From Tsuneonella mangrovi (GTDB taxonomy: Bacteria > Pseudomonadota > Alphaproteobacteria > Sphingomonadales > Sphingomonadaceae): a stretch of 64,000 nt of DNA. The stretch lies in contig NZ_CP022889.1 of NCBI RefSeq assembly GCF_002269345.1, forward strand, positions 2,046,001 through 2,110,000, in the 5' to 3' direction. The position numbers and the translations under genes were made by a program. The notes under the pieces are model-generated. The model was not told the origin of the DNA. It was given only the letters and a program-made list of their open reading frames with translations, and searched no databases. Shown here in pieces: positions 18,750 through 27,140 of this stretch; positions within the stretch are counted from its first letter, which is position 1; every line of letters starts with the position of its first letter.

Positions 18750-19442
18750 GTGGATGCGATGACGGTTTTGCGTAGCCTATTGTTCTATTTGGTATTTTAC
18801 GTCGGCTCTGTGTTCTACATACTGGCAGCCCTGTTGGAACTAGCGTTCGGTCACCAGCGGTTCCGGGCAGCGGTGCGCCGGTGGTCGCTATTTCACCGGA
18901 CATGCGCGCGCAGGCTCCTCGGCATTTCGGTGGCAATCGAAGGCGATCCCCGGCCGATCGAGGGCTCGGTGATCTACGCGATCAAGCACGAAAGCTTCTT
19001 CGAGGCGATCGACCTCTCGGCATTGCTCGACCAGCCGGGCGTATTCGCCAAGGAGGAGCTGTTCCGGATTCCCGTTTGGGGCCCGCTCGGCAAGATCTAC
19101 GGGCTGGTGCCGGTGGCGCGCAGGCGTGGGGCAAGTACCTTGCGCAAGATGCTGGCGGCTGCCGCGCGCCTGACGGGCGAAGGCCGTCCGCTGGCGATTT
19201 TTCCGGAAGGAACCCGGGTGCCGCACGGCACGCATGCCCCGCTGCAATCGGGCTTTGCCGGACTCTACAAGATGTTGAAGCTGCCGGTGATCCCGGTATC
19301 GGTCGATAGCGGCCCGCTCTATCACCGAAGGTGGAAACGCAGCGGCACGCTGACCTATCGCTTCGGAGAGCCGATCCCGCCGGGATTGCCGCGCGAAGAG
19401 ATCGAGGCGCGGGTGCTCGCAGCGATCAACGCGCCAAGCTGA
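18750..19442 (+). CDS. plsC: 1-acyl-sn-glycerol-3-phosphate acyltransferase (PlsC family)
   Basis: 230-residue lysophosphatidic acid acyltransferase-like protein. An N-terminal hydrophobic helix (about 5-30) is followed by the HX4E form of the acyltransferase motif (KHESFFEAID, about 76) and the FPEGTR motif (about 150) that binds the glycerophosphate, then VIPVSVDSG. The family adds the second acyl chain during phospholipid synthesis. The usual HX4D motif reads as HX4E here, a variant seen in the family. Start could be GTG 18750 or ATG 18759. It is the last gene of the ftsE operon. Confidence 0.9.
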   Translation: MDAMTVLRSLLFYLVFYVGSVFYILAALLELAFGHQRFRAAVRRWSLFHRTCARRLLGISVAIEGDPRPIEGSVIYAIKHESFFEAIDLSALLDQPGVFAKEELFRIPVWGPLGKIYGLVPVARRRGASTLRKMLAAAARLTGEGRPLAIFPEGTRVPHGTHAPLQSGFAGLYKMLKLPVIPVSVDSGPLYHRRWKRSGTLTYRFGEPIPPGLPREEIEARVLAAINAPS

Positions 19443-20348
19443 TCAGTGATCGCTGCGCCCAAAGTCGGGGCGGGCATCGTCCTGCCCCTGTTCGATGATC
19501 GAGCGGCGGATCGCGCGGGTGCGCGTGAACAGGTCGAACAGCGCCTGCCCGTCTTCGCGCCGGATCGCGCGCTGGAGCGCGGTCAGGTCCTCGGTGAAGC
19601 GCCCGAGCATTTCGAGCACCGCTTCGCGGTTGGTCAGGAACACGTCGCGCCACATCGTCGGGTCGCTTGCGGCGATGCGGGTGAAGTCGCGGAAACCGCC
19701 GGCCGAATACTTGATCACTTCGCTGCGAGTAACATCCTCGAGGTCGGAAGCGGTGCCGACGATGGTGTAGGCAATGAGATGCGGGATATGGCTGGTGACG
19801 GCCAGCACCAGGTCGTGGTGCGCGGCGTCCATCGTCTCGACCTTCGCGCCGAGCGCTTCCCAGAAGGCGGAGAGCTTTGCCACTGCTTCCGCGTCGGCTC
19901 CGTCCGGCGGGGTCAGGATGCACCAGCGATGGTGGAACAGCGATGAGAAGCCCGCATCGGGCCCGCTGCGCTCGGTCCCGGCCACCGGGTGCGCGGGGAT
20001 CACGACGTTGCTCGGCAGCGCTTCGGAGAGTGCCTGCGACACCGCGGCCTTCGACGAGCCGACGTCGCTGATCACTGCGCCTGCCGGGATTGCGTCGGCC
20101 ACTTCGCGTGCAGCCGCGCCAATCGCACCGACAGGCACGCAGAAGATCACCAGGTCGGCATCCGCCACTGCTTCCGCTCCGGTTTCGCACACCGTGCCGA
20201 CCAGACCGCGCTCGGCGGCTCGCTCGCGCGTGGCCGGATCGGCGTCGTAGCCGGTGGTGGTGACCCCGGGCAGGTGCTCGCGCACCGCAAGGCCGACCGA
20301 TCCGCCGAGCAGCCCCAGCCCGATGATGGCGACGCGTTCGAAGGTCAT
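19443..20348 (-). CDS. tyrC: Prephenate/arogenate (cyclohexadienyl) dehydrogenase
   Basis: 301-residue NAD(P)-dependent enzyme of tyrosine synthesis. The N-terminal Rossmann motif VAIIGLGLLGGSVGLAV, the HPVAGTERSGPDA segment (substrate-binding histidine), and the all-alpha C-terminal dimer domain (FRDFTRIAASDPTMWRDVF) are typical of the TyrA dehydrogenase family without a mutase domain. ATG 20348 overlaps the hisC stop as ATGA, making a hisC-tyrC pair. The same neighbour pair is known in Zymomonas mobilis, where TyrC accepts both prephenate and arogenate; broad specificity here is an inference from that. Confidence 0.93.
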   Translation of the reverse strand: MTFERVAIIGLGLLGGSVGLAVREHLPGVTTTGYDADPATRERAAERGLVGTVCETGAEAVADADLVIFCVPVGAIGAAAREVADAIPAGAVISDVGSSKAAVSQALSEALPSNVVIPAHPVAGTERSGPDAGFSSLFHHRWCILTPPDGADAEAVAKLSAFWEALGAKVETMDAAHHDLVLAVTSHIPHLIAYTIVGTASDLEDVTRSEVIKYSAGGFRDFTRIAASDPTMWRDVFLTNREAVLEMLGRFTEDLTALQRAIRREDGQALFDLFTRTRAIRRSIIEQGQDDARPDFGRSDH

Positions 20349-21445
20349 CCGGCTTGCTCCGCTGCTTTGCGAATAGCGGTTGCTACGGCGTCCATATCGT
20401 CTCGCGTCCCGATCGTTATCCGCAACGCGTGCGGCAGGTCCTGCCCCGGCAAGTGGCGTACCGCGTAACCCGCTGCGAAGATCGCATCCATCGCCGCTTC
20501 GGCGGACAGCGCGCCTTCGAACAGTACCAGCACGAAATTGGTCTCGCTCGGCAGGATGCGGATGCCGTGGTTGCCAAGCGCATCCATCGCTGCGGCGAAG
20601 TTGGTGCGCGCAGCGGCGTTTTCGGCGCGGCAATGGGCGACCCATTCCGCATCGCCGATCGCGGCCAGCGCGGCGGCCTGTCCGTGGCTGGTGACGTTGA
20701 ACGCACCGCGCAACCGGTTGATCATGTCAACCAGCGGCGGTGCACCGGTCGCCCAGCCGACCCGCTCCCCGGCAATGCCATAGGCCTTGGAGAAGGTCCG
20801 CATCACGACGACGTTGGCATGGCATTGGGCTAGCTCGAAACCACCGTCGTCGACGCCCTCGGGCAGGAATTCCGCATAGGCCTGGTCCAGCACCAGCAGG
20901 ACCTCGCTCGGCAAACCTGCGTGGAGCCGCGCGACTTCGCTGGCGGGAAGCCAGGTGCCGACCGGGTTGTTCGGATTGTCGAGCAGCACGACCTTGGTGC
21001 GTTCGGTCACCGCGGCGAGCAGGTTGTCGACCGATGCGGCATAGTCGTCGTCAGCGCCCATTACCGGGGTCGCACCGACCTTGTGCGCCAGCAGCGGGTA
21101 GAGCGAGAACGAAAACCGCGAGAACAGCACTTCGTCGCCGATCCCGGCATAAGCCTGCACTGCGCAGTGAAGAAGTTCGCCCGAGCCGGTGCCGCACACG
21201 ATCCGCGCCGGGTCGATCCCGTGCTTCGCGCCGATCGCGGCGCGCAGGGCGTTCGCGTCGGGATCGGGGTAGTTGTTGGGCGAAGCGACTTTGCCCAACG
21301 CCGCAAGCACTGCCGGGCTGCAGCCTAGCGGGTTTTCGTTGGCCGACAGCTTGACCAGCGGCTTGCCGTCACCGCCGGCGGATTTGCCGGGGACATAGGC
21401 ATGGATGCTCTCGATCCACGGCTTGGGGGCGGGGCTATCGTCCAT
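20345..21445 (-). CDS. hisC: Histidinol-phosphate (and aromatic) aminotransferase
   Basis: 366-residue PLP aminotransferase of fold type I. KLSANENPLG near the N-terminus, LLDNPNNPVGTW (about 160), LVLDQAYAEF (about 190), and the PLP lysine in VVMRTFSKAYGIAGERVGW (about 220) identify HisC; the final FVLVLF and RITIGTRDDM segments are also family-typical. It likely serves histidine synthesis and, given the coupled tyrC, aromatic amino acid transamination. Start is uncertain between ATG 21445 and ATG 21460; neither has a good ribosome site. It is divergent from metX with about 120 bases between. Confidence 0.94.
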   Translation of the reverse strand: MDDSPAPKPWIESIHAYVPGKSAGGDGKPLVKLSANENPLGCSPAVLAALGKVASPNNYPDPDANALRAAIGAKHGIDPARIVCGTGSGELLHCAVQAYAGIGDEVLFSRFSFSLYPLLAHKVGATPVMGADDDYAASVDNLLAAVTERTKVVLLDNPNNPVGTWLPASEVARLHAGLPSEVLLVLDQAYAEFLPEGVDDGGFELAQCHANVVVMRTFSKAYGIAGERVGWATGAPPLVDMINRLRGAFNVTSHGQAAALAAIGDAEWVAHCRAENAAARTNFAAAMDALGNHGIRILPSETNFVLVLFEGALSAEAAMDAIFAAGYAVRHLPGQDLPHALRITIGTRDDMDAVATAIRKAAEQAG

Positions 21446-21568
21446 CGTGGGGCGGCGCATAGCGCGTGTTGCCGGCAAAACGAACAAATTCTGCCTTTGT
21501 CCGCCCAGTGGCAGGGTTGTGGCAGGATTGTTGACTTGGGCGCGCGTTGACCCCAAGCGGCGCGCTCT

Positions 21569-22681
21569 ATGGCGCCCACCATTGCCTCGCACGCGATCAC
21601 GCTCCCCGATCCCTTGCCGCTTGACAGCGGGCAGGTGCTCGAAGGCGTGCAGATCGCTTACGAGACTTACGGCGAGCTCGCGGCCGACAAGGGCAATGCG
21701 ATCCTTCTGTGCCATGCGCTGACCGGCGACCAGTATGTCGCCAGTCCGCATCCGATTACTGGCAAGCCCGGTTGGTGGGAGCGCATGGTGGGGCCGGGCA
21801 AGCCGATCGATACGAGCCGCTACCAGGTGATCTGCGCGAACGTGATCGGCAGCTGCATGGGCTCGACCGGTCCGGCGAGCGACGCAGCGGACGGTAAGCC
21901 TTACGCGATGCGCTTCCCGGTCATCACGATCCGCGACATGGTGCGCGGGCTGGTCGGGTTGCTCGATGTGCTCGGGATCGAGCGATTGCACGCCGTGGTC
22001 GGTGGATCAATGGGCGGGATGCAGGCGCTCAGTCTTGCGGCGAACTGGCCTCAGCGCGCCGAGCGGGTGCTGGCGATCGCCTCGACCAGCCGCCATTCGG
22101 CGCAGAACATCGCGTTCCACGAGCTCGGGCGGCAAGCGATCATGGCCGATCCGAACTGGCAGGGCGGCGACTATTACGGCAGCGATGCCGCGCCCGACGC
22201 CGGGTTGGCCGTCGCCCGGATGGCCGCGCATATCACTTACCTTTCCGAGGACGGACTGACCGACAAGTTTGGCCGCAACCTGCAGGATCGCCCGGATGGA
22301 TCGAAGGGGGCCAAGAGCTTCGGGTTCGATGCCGACTTCCAGGTCGAAAGCTATCTGCGGTATCAGGGCAGCGGGTTCACCCAGCGGTTCGATGCCAACA
22401 GCTACCTCTACATCACCCGGGCGATGGATTACTTCGACCTGGCCGAAGAGCACGGCGGGCGGCTGGCCGATGCCTTTACCGGATCGAGCGCGCGGTTCTG
22501 CTTGGTCAGCTTCGACAGCGACTGGCTCTATCCCACGGCGGAAAGCCGCCACGTGGTTCACGCGCTCAATGCAGCGGGCGCGGCGGTGAGCTTTGTCGAG
22601 CTGAGCGCGCCGTTCGGGCATGACAGTTTCCTGCTCGAAGTCCCCGCGCTCGACCGCGTGATCAAGGGATTCATCGAATGA
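21569..22681 (+). CDS. metX: Homoserine O-acyltransferase
   Basis: 370-residue alpha/beta-hydrolase that acylates homoserine in methionine synthesis. Motifs: [13 protein letters not shown] (oxyanion side), [13 protein letters not shown], the nucleophile serine in [12 protein letters not shown] (about 144-148), a late aspartate in [10 protein letters not shown], and the catalytic histidine in FGHDSFLLE near the C-terminus. Whether acetyl-CoA or succinyl-CoA is used cannot be settled here. It overlaps metW by 4 bases, as is common in proteobacteria where MetW is required for MetX activity. I looked for, but did not find, a recognisable SAM riboswitch upstream. Confidence 0.96.
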   Translation: MAPTIASHAITLPDPLPLDSGQVLEGVQIAYETYGELAADKGNAILLCHALTGDQYVASPHPITGKPGWWERMVGPGKPIDTSRYQVICANVIGSCMGSTGPASDAADGKPYAMRFPVITIRDMVRGLVGLLDVLGIERLHAVVGGSMGGMQALSLAANWPQRAERVLAIASTSRHSAQNIAFHELGRQAIMADPNWQGGDYYGSDAAPDAGLAVARMAAHITYLSEDGLTDKFGRNLQDRPDGSKGAKSFGFDADFQVESYLRYQGSGFTQRFDANSYLYITRAMDYFDLAEEHGGRLADAFTGSSARFCLVSFDSDWLYPTAESRHVVHALNAAGAAVSFVELSAPFGHDSFLLEVPALDRVIKGFIE

Positions 22682-23268
22682 CCGCGCTGCGCCCCGATCT
22701 TGCGGTGATCGCTTGCCATGTCGCTCCGGGAAGCCGGGTGCTCGATGTCGGCTGCGGCGAAGGCGAGCTGATGGACGTGCTGCGGTCCGACAGCGGCTGC
22801 GACGCGCGCGGCATGGAGATTGATCCGGTGCTGGTCGAACGCTGCGTGGCCAAGGGCCTTAGCGTGGTGCAGGGCGATGCCGACCGCGACCTCGCCGAAT
22901 ATCCCGACAAGGCGTTCGACTATGCGATCCTCAGCCAGACGCTGCAGACCGCAGCGCGGCCCGACCGAATGCTCGACGAACTGCTGCGCGTCGGACGCCG
23001 GGCGTTCGTCTCGTTCCCCAACTTCGCGCATTGGCGCACGCGTGCGGCGCTGATGTTCGGTGGGCGGATGCCGGTGACGCGCAGCATCCCGGTGAGCTGG
23101 TACGAGACGCAGAACATCCACCACGTAACGGTCAAGGATTTCCGCGATCTCGTGCGTGCCAAGGGTGTGACGGTCGAGCAGGAGTGGTTCTTTGCTGGTG
23201 ACCGCCAAATCGGCTCCGCGAGCGCCAACTTGCGCGCCGAATACGCCGTGTTCGAGGTAAGCCGATGA
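22678..23268 (+). CDS. metW: MetW, methionine biosynthesis protein
   Basis: 196-residue class I methyltransferase-fold protein. [15 protein letters not shown] (about 20-34) is motif [11 protein letters not shown] marks the post-II region, and the closing [22 protein letters not shown] is typical of MetW. Genetic and structural work on other proteobacteria places MetW with MetX in the homoserine acylation step rather than as a free methyltransferase. ATG 22678 overlaps the metX stop, and its own stop overlaps the gltX start (ATGA), so three genes are coupled. Confidence 0.95.
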   Translation: MTALRPDLAVIACHVAPGSRVLDVGCGEGELMDVLRSDSGCDARGMEIDPVLVERCVAKGLSVVQGDADRDLAEYPDKAFDYAILSQTLQTAARPDRMLDELLRVGRRAFVSFPNFAHWRTRAALMFGGRMPVTRSIPVSWYETQNIHHVTVKDFRDLVRAKGVTVEQEWFFAGDRQIGSASANLRAEYAVFEVSR

Positions 23269-24626
23269 CCACCGTGACCCGTTTCGCCCCTGCGCCGACC
23301 GGGCGCTTGCACGTCGGCAATATCCGCACCGCGCTGCACAACTGGCTGCTGGCAAAGAAAGCGGGCGGGCGGTTCCTGCTGCGGATCGACGACACCGATG
23401 CCGAACGCAGCCGTGAGGAATACGTCGAAGCGATCCGTGCGGACCTCGCGTGGCTGGGGCTCGATCCCGATGGCGAGGAGCGCCAGTCGGAGCGGCTCGA
23501 CCATTACCAGCGGGCGTTCGAGGCATTGCAGGCTGCCGGGCGGATCTATCCCGCCTACGAGACCGCGCAGGAACTCGAGCTCAAGCGCAAGGTTGCGCTG
23601 GGGCGCGGGCTGCCACCGATCTACGACCGCGCCGCACTCGAGCTCGGCGATGCAGAGCGGGCGGCGAAAGAAGCGCAGGGGATCGCGCCGCACTGGCGCT
23701 TCAAGCTCGATCACGATGAACCGATCGAATGGGACGATGGCGTTCGTGGGGTGCAGAAATTCGATCCCGCGCAGCTCTCCGATCCGGTGATCCGCCGGGC
23801 CGACGGGTCGTGGCTCTACATGCTTCCGAGCGCGGTCGACGATATCGAGTTGGGCGTGACCGATGTCCTGCGCGGCGAAGATCATGTGAGCAACACTGCC
23901 GTTCAAATACAGATATTTACCGCACTTTATGCTGCACTAGGTGAGGCGCAGCAAATTGCGCAGCATTTGCCGCGTTTCGCGCACGAGGCGCTGCTGGTCG
24001 GGAGCGAAGGCAAGCTCTCCAAGCGGCTCGGCTCGCTGGGCTGCGACGCGTTTCGCGAACGCGGGATCGAGCCGCAGGCGCTGGTTGCGCTGCTGGCGCG
24101 GCTGGGCACTTCGCAGCCGGTCGAACCGATCTCCGACCGTCAGGCGCTGGTCGATACCTTCGACCTTGCCACTTTCGGTCGCGCCCCGGCGCATTTCGAC
24201 GATGCCGACTTGGAGCGGATCAACGCGGCGATCGTTCACCAGCTCGAATTCGCCGCGGTGCAGCACAGGCTGCCCGAGGGGATCGACGAGGCCGGGTGGC
24301 ACGCGATCCGGCCGAACCTGTCGCATATCGGTGAGGCTGCCGAATGGTGGCGGCTGGTGACCGGCCCGGTCGATGTGCCCGACCTGTCGGATGATGACCG
24401 GGCCTACCTCGCGCAGGCCGCCGGTGCGCTCGACTTTGCCGCTGCCGATCCGTGGCACGCCCTGACCAATGCGCTCAAGCAGGCGACGGGCCGCAAGGGC
24501 AAGGCGCTGTTCCTGCCGCTGCGCCAGGCGCTGACGGGCATGGACCACGGCCCCGACATGAAGGAACTCTTGCCGCTGATCGGCGAAAGCGAAGCGCGCA
24601 AGCGGCTCGAGGCGGCCGCAGGCTGA
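23265..24626 (+). CDS. gltX: Glutamyl-tRNA synthetase
   Basis: 453-residue class I aminoacyl-tRNA synthetase charging tRNA-Glu (possibly also tRNA-Gln in a non-discriminating role). Signature 1 is FAPAPTGRLHVGNIRTAL (the HIGH motif reads HVGN), then the LRIDDTDAERS loop, and the second signature KMSKS reads KLSKRLGS near residue 250. The C-terminal anticodon-binding region ends at 453. It resembles the shorter of the two GltX types that alphaproteobacteria often carry, one of which usually serves tRNA-Gln mischarging for GatCAB. A second gltX elsewhere in the genome is therefore likely, but this is inference. Confidence 0.94.
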   Translation: MTTVTRFAPAPTGRLHVGNIRTALHNWLLAKKAGGRFLLRIDDTDAERSREEYVEAIRADLAWLGLDPDGEERQSERLDHYQRAFEALQAAGRIYPAYETAQELELKRKVALGRGLPPIYDRAALELGDAERAAKEAQGIAPHWRFKLDHDEPIEWDDGVRGVQKFDPAQLSDPVIRRADGSWLYMLPSAVDDIELGVTDVLRGEDHVSNTAVQIQIFTALYAALGEAQQIAQHLPRFAHEALLVGSEGKLSKRLGSLGCDAFRERGIEPQALVALLARLGTSQPVEPISDRQALVDTFDLATFGRAPAHFDDADLERINAAIVHQLEFAAVQHRLPEGIDEAGWHAIRPNLSHIGEAAEWWRLVTGPVDVPDLSDDDRAYLAQAAGALDFAAADPWHALTNALKQATGRKGKALFLPLRQALTGMDHGPDMKELLPLIGESEARKRLEAAAG

Positions 24627-24637
24627 ATGCGTGGGTG

Positions 24638-24985
24638 TTATTCGTTGCGGGTAGCGATCCACGTTCCGGCGATCACCAGGATCGCGATCGAGATGTAGTA
24701 CCACGGCTCGCCGAGCGTCGCGTAGGTCACTACTGCCCCGGTCGCCATCGCGCCGATCGCCATCGTCTTGGCGCGGCGGCTGATCGCGCGACGTTCGGTC
24801 CAGTCGCGGACCTGCGGGCCCCATGTCGGATGGTCGAGGATCTTGCGCTCCCACTCGGGGTTAGAGCGGGCGAAGAAATAGACCGCCAGCAGCAGGAACG
24901 GCACTGTCGGCATGATCGGCAGAACAGCCCCGATCGCGCCGAGCAGGACCATGAACAGGCCGAGGCCGAAATAGAGGTGCCGCAC
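24638..24985 (-). CDS. YbaN-family (DUF454) inner-membrane protein
   Basis: 115-residue membrane protein. GAIGAVLPIMPTVPFLLLAVYFFARSN is the DUF454/YbaN signature (PxLPTxPFLLLAxxxFARSS in other members), with hydrophobic segments at about 4-40 and two close together at about 75-110. The central segment LDHPTWGPQVRDW is also family-typical. Function is unknown. It follows sufE with a 3-base gap and so is probably co-transcribed with it. Confidence 0.9.
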   Translation of the reverse strand: MRHLYFGLGLFMVLLGAIGAVLPIMPTVPFLLLAVYFFARSNPEWERKILDHPTWGPQVRDWTERRAISRRAKTMAIGAMATGAVVTYATLGEPWYYISIAILVIAGTWIATRNE

Positions 24986-24988
24986 GGG

Positions 24989-25396
24989 TCAGCCGCTGGC
25001 GATGCGCGCCGCGTGCTGCTTCACAAGCGCGATCATGTTGGGCACGCCCTGCGTCCGGTTGGAACTGAGCTGGTTTTTGAGGTCGAACGGCTCGAGTGCG
25101 GCGGTCACGTCCATCGCGGCGACCTCGCTTGCGGGCAGGCCTTCTACTGCGGAGACCACCAACGCGACGATCCCCTTGGTGATCGCGGCGTTGCTGTCGG
25201 CGAGGAAATGCAGCTTGTCGGCATCGCCGGTGGGATAGACCCACACCAGCGCCGAACAGCCGCGCACCAGCGTCGCGTCGGTCTTGAGCGCGGCGGGCAT
25301 CGGCTCGAGCTCGCGCCCCAGTTCGATCAGCAGGCGGTAACGTTCGTCGGCATCGAGGAAGTCGTATTCCTCGGCAATGTCGGAAAGGGTGCGCAT
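24989..25396 (-). CDS. sufE: SufE-family cysteine desulfurase activator
   Basis: 135-residue SufE-like protein that accepts persulfide sulfur from SufS during iron-sulfur cluster assembly. The acceptor cysteine lies in LVRGCSALVWV (about residue 46), the family's VxGCxSxVW site, and LSSNRTQGVPNMIALVKQHA near the C-terminus matches the conserved SPSRxxG region. No sufS or sufBCD is adjacent. It lies 46 bases downstream of the psp operon's last small gene, on the same strand, so some readthrough from the stress operon is possible. Confidence 0.93.
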   Translation of the reverse strand: MRTLSDIAEEYDFLDADERYRLLIELGRELEPMPAALKTDATLVRGCSALVWVYPTGDADKLHFLADSNAAITKGIVALVVSAVEGLPASEVAAMDVTAALEPFDLKNQLSSNRTQGVPNMIALVKQHAARIASG

Positions 25397-25442
25397 GGTG
25401 GGGGAGGTAGGGCGCGAGGCCGGGAAACGAAAGGGCGAATGC

Positions 25443-25616
25443 TCAGCCCGCGATCCCGCCCGGGCGGGTGAGGACGTAGTAGATCACGTAGAACCACCCG
25501 AAGAATCCCTGGATCATCGCCCAGATGATCGATTTGTGCAGGCTCCACGAAATCGCGATGGCGAGTGCGCTGCCGAAACCGATCCCGGCTTCGGTAACCC
25601 GGACCGAATGGCTCAC
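25443..25616 (-). CDS. 57-residue membrane peptide at the end of the psp operon
   Basis: Small gene with a GTG start at 25616 that overlaps the stop of the upstream gene (GTGA). The product is 57 residues, with a helix at about 11-30 and a second hydrophobic stretch at about 31-50 (SIIWAMIQGFFGWFYVIYY), ending TRPGGIAG. Similar one-hairpin peptides with a WSxxxSxxWAxxxGxxGWxYVxYY pattern occur as small hypothetical proteins, but I cannot name a family. The coupled start and operon position suggest it belongs to the envelope-stress module. Confidence 0.7.
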   Translation of the reverse strand: MSHSVRVTEAGIGFGSALAIAISWSLHKSIIWAMIQGFFGWFYVIYYVLTRPGGIAG

Positions 25617-25861
25617 AGGTCCACCCCGCTGGCGATCGCTTCGAGCTTGCGGATGCGCTCCTTGAGATCGGAAATCTCGATCCGCGCGGCACCCATCGCG
25701 TTGCCGCCGTCCGGCTCGGCAGGTGTACGGTGAACGGTGCCACCGCGTTCAAGCTCGTGCTCCTTCAGTGACAGCCAGCCTTGCCAGCCCCGCAGCGCCA
25801 CGAAGGCCACGATCGCGACGGCGATCAGGGCGGCGGCGGAAACGATGATCTGTTCGCTCAT
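25613..25861 (-). CDS. PspB-like small membrane protein (paralogue 5)
   Basis: 82-residue protein with an N-terminal membrane helix (about 5-24, IIVSAAALIAVAIVAFVAL), a polar linker, and a C-terminal helix ISDLKERIRKLEAIAS. The helix matches the shared LxxRVRVLERI pattern of the neighbouring small genes, but the protein stops soon after it and lacks the later EIEALRD part. It is the most divergent and shortest tail in the array. It sits 28 bases after paralogue 4 and overlaps the 57-residue gene. Confidence 0.8.
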   Translation of the reverse strand: MSEQIIVSAAALIAVAIVAFVALRGWQGWLSLKEHELERGGTVHRTPAEPDGGNAMGAARIEISDLKERIRKLEAIASGVDL

Positions 25862-25889
25862 GACAGGAATATCTCCCTAAACGTGTGCG

Positions 25890-26156
25890 TCAGCGGTCGC
25901 GCAGCGCCTCGATCTCGTCCGCAACGCGGCGCGATTCGAGGGCGTTGGTGGAATTGGCTTCGGTAGTGATGCGTTCGAGCACCCGGACGCGCTCGCGCAG
26001 GTCTTCGACCTCGTGGCGCAGGGCAACCTTTTCAGCATCGTCCTGCGGCGCGATGTGGTGCATCCGCCTGCCGACACTGGTGTTGTAGCGGACGATCCGC
26101 ATCACGGTAAACGCGATGATCGCGGCGATCGCGACGACGGCGGAAAAGAAGCTCAT
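25890..26156 (-). CDS. PspB-like small membrane protein (paralogue 4)
   Basis: 88 residues: membrane helix at about 3-20, a basic stretch (MRIVRYNTSVGRRMH), then a coiled-coil segment VALRHEVEDLRERVRVLERI and a tail ending VADEIEALRDR. RVRVLERI is identical to the motif in paralogues 1 and 2, and the final EIEALRD is shared also. The start overlaps the end of paralogue 3 by 4 bases (ATGA). No enzymatic motif is present; topology would place the coiled coil in the cytoplasm if it follows PspB. Confidence 0.82.
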   Translation of the reverse strand: MSFFSAVVAIAAIIAFTVMRIVRYNTSVGRRMHHIAPQDDAEKVALRHEVEDLRERVRVLERITTEANSTNALESRRVADEIEALRDR

Positions 26157-26488
26157 TGCATATGTTCCTTGTCGCTCAGGCGATTGATTTCGTGGGTCAA
26201 CTGGTAGCCGCTGTCGGTGACGATCCGCTCGACGGTTGCCAGGCGATCCTTCATCGAGCCGAGTTCGGCGCGAAGCTGTGCATTCTCCTGCGTGACCAGC
26301 CGGACTCGCTCGTCAGCATCCGCCGTGTTGGTGGGGCGCAGCGGCTGGCCCCACATGCTTTGCAGCGGGTAGCCATTGCGGATTTTCATCTTTGTGGTGT
26401 GGACCCAGCCGAAAATTCCGGCCACCGACACCACCACCGCAGCGGCCAGCGCAACGATGATCAGGATGAAGATTTCTTCGGGCATCAC
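26153..26488 (-). CDS. PspB-like small membrane protein (paralogue 3)
   Basis: 111 residues: a membrane helix at about 5-27, a GYPLQSMWGQPLRPT linker not seen in the others, then a coiled coil and the shared tail DRLATVERIVTDSGYQL followed by EINRLSD. This tail lies between those of PspC and paralogues 1 and 2 in similarity, since PspC ends RRLADVENYYVSSNPRL then EIERLR. The end overlaps paralogue 4 and the start overlaps paralogue 2, both by 4 bases, so translation is coupled through the middle of the array. Confidence 0.85.
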   Translation of the reverse strand: MMPEEIFILIIVALAAAVVVSVAGIFGWVHTTKMKIRNGYPLQSMWGQPLRPTNTADADERVRLVTQENAQLRAELGSMKDRLATVERIVTDSGYQLTHEINRLSDKEHMQ

Positions 26489-26796
26489 ACGCGTTCCCGA
26501 TTCTGCAATTGATCGAGTTGGACACCGCTGCCTTCGTCGACCCGGCGCTGGTCGCGCAACGCCTCGATCTGGGTGGCGACGTCGTAGCCCTTGTCGGTCA
26601 CGATGCGTTCGAGCACGCGGACACGGTCTTCGAGTTGCTGCACCTTGCTTGAGTACTGCGCGGCCTTCTCCGCGGTTTGCTCCGCAGTAGTGGTCACCTG
26701 CATCTCGGCGATCTTTTGTTGGTGCCTGGTCCAGATCGCCAGCATCGGAATGCCGAACACCATTAGAACCGAGACCATGCCAATCAGGTCACCCAT
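26485..26796 (-). CDS. PspB-like small membrane protein (paralogue 2)
   Basis: 103 residues: a membrane helix at about 5-22 (GMVSVLMVFGIPMLAIW), a coiled coil (about 26-60), and RVRVLERIVTDKGYDVATQ followed by IEALRDQRRVDEG. The DNA over the motif is about 91% identical to that of paralogue 1 over 78 bases, so the two arose by recent duplication or are kept alike by gene conversion. A 26-base gap separates it from paralogue 1. It follows the PspB plan of one helix and one coiled coil, but its first half differs from PspB itself. Confidence 0.85.
   Translation of the reverse strand: MGDLIGMVSVLMVFGIPMLAIWTRHQQKIAEMQVTTTAEQTAEKAAQYSSKVQQLEDRVRVLERIVTDKGYDVATQIEALRDQRRVDEGSGVQLDQLQNRERV
26548..26625. 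repeat. 78-base direct repeat, copy in paralogue 2
   Basis: Matches 26868-26945 at 71 of 78 positions by my own alignment. It codes the VRVLERIVTDKGYDVATQIE region of paralogue 2; five or more of the seven differences are silent. Confidence 0.85.
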
Positions 26797-26822
26797 CGCT
26801 CAATACCCCTTCCCTTGACGGC

Positions 26823-27116
26823 CTATTCGACCGGCTCGCGCTGGCCCATCCGGTCGTCGATGCGCTGCTGGTCGCGCAGTGCCTCGATCTGGGTGGCGAC
26901 GTCGTAGCCTTTGTCGGTCACAATGCGCTCGAGCACGCGAACGCGCTGTTCGAGGTCGGCATTGTGGTTTGCATAGAGCGCCGACTTCTCTGCCGCCGCC
27001 TGGCTGGTTCGGTCGAGCTTGCGTTCCTCCAGCCGGTTGCGCTGCTTGAGCCAGATCACCCCAAGGATGAAGGCAAAGACCATTGCGGTCTGAACAATGT
27101 CACCAAAATCGTGCAT
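26823..27116 (-). CDS. PspB-like small membrane protein (paralogue 1)
   Basis: 97 residues: a membrane helix at about 8-24 (TAMVFAFILGVIWL), a basic/acidic coiled coil (QRNRLEERKLDRTSQ), and the motif RVRVLERIVTDKGYDVATQ followed by IEALRDQQRIDDR. It is the first of five PspB-like genes after pspC, separated from it by 24 bases. The family relation to PspB is by plan and by the R-x-x-x-VER-hV pattern found in PspB's own helix (ERMDTVERLVASDN). Function is unknown. Confidence 0.85.
   Translation of the reverse strand: MHDFGDIVQTAMVFAFILGVIWLKQRNRLEERKLDRTSQAAAEKSALYANHNADLEQRVRVLERIVTDKGYDVATQIEALRDQQRIDDRMGQREPVE
26868..26945. repeat. 78-base direct repeat, copy in paralogue 1
   Basis: Partner of 26548-26625 in the same orientation, 320 bases apart, about 91% identical. 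Repeats of this length within an operon can mediate deletion or copy-number change of the intervening gene. Confidence 0.85.
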
Positions 27117-27140
27117 CCGTTCGTTCCTTCGCTAAAGTGT

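Noticed and set aside
21446-21568. Possible SAM riboswitch before metX
   Set aside because: I looked for the SAM-II type pseudoknot core in the 123-base hisC-metX gap and found neither the conserved loop sequence nor the expected stems.
26548-26945. CRISPR-like repeat
   Set aside because: Only two copies 320 bases apart, both inside coding genes in the same frame; this is gene duplication, not an array.
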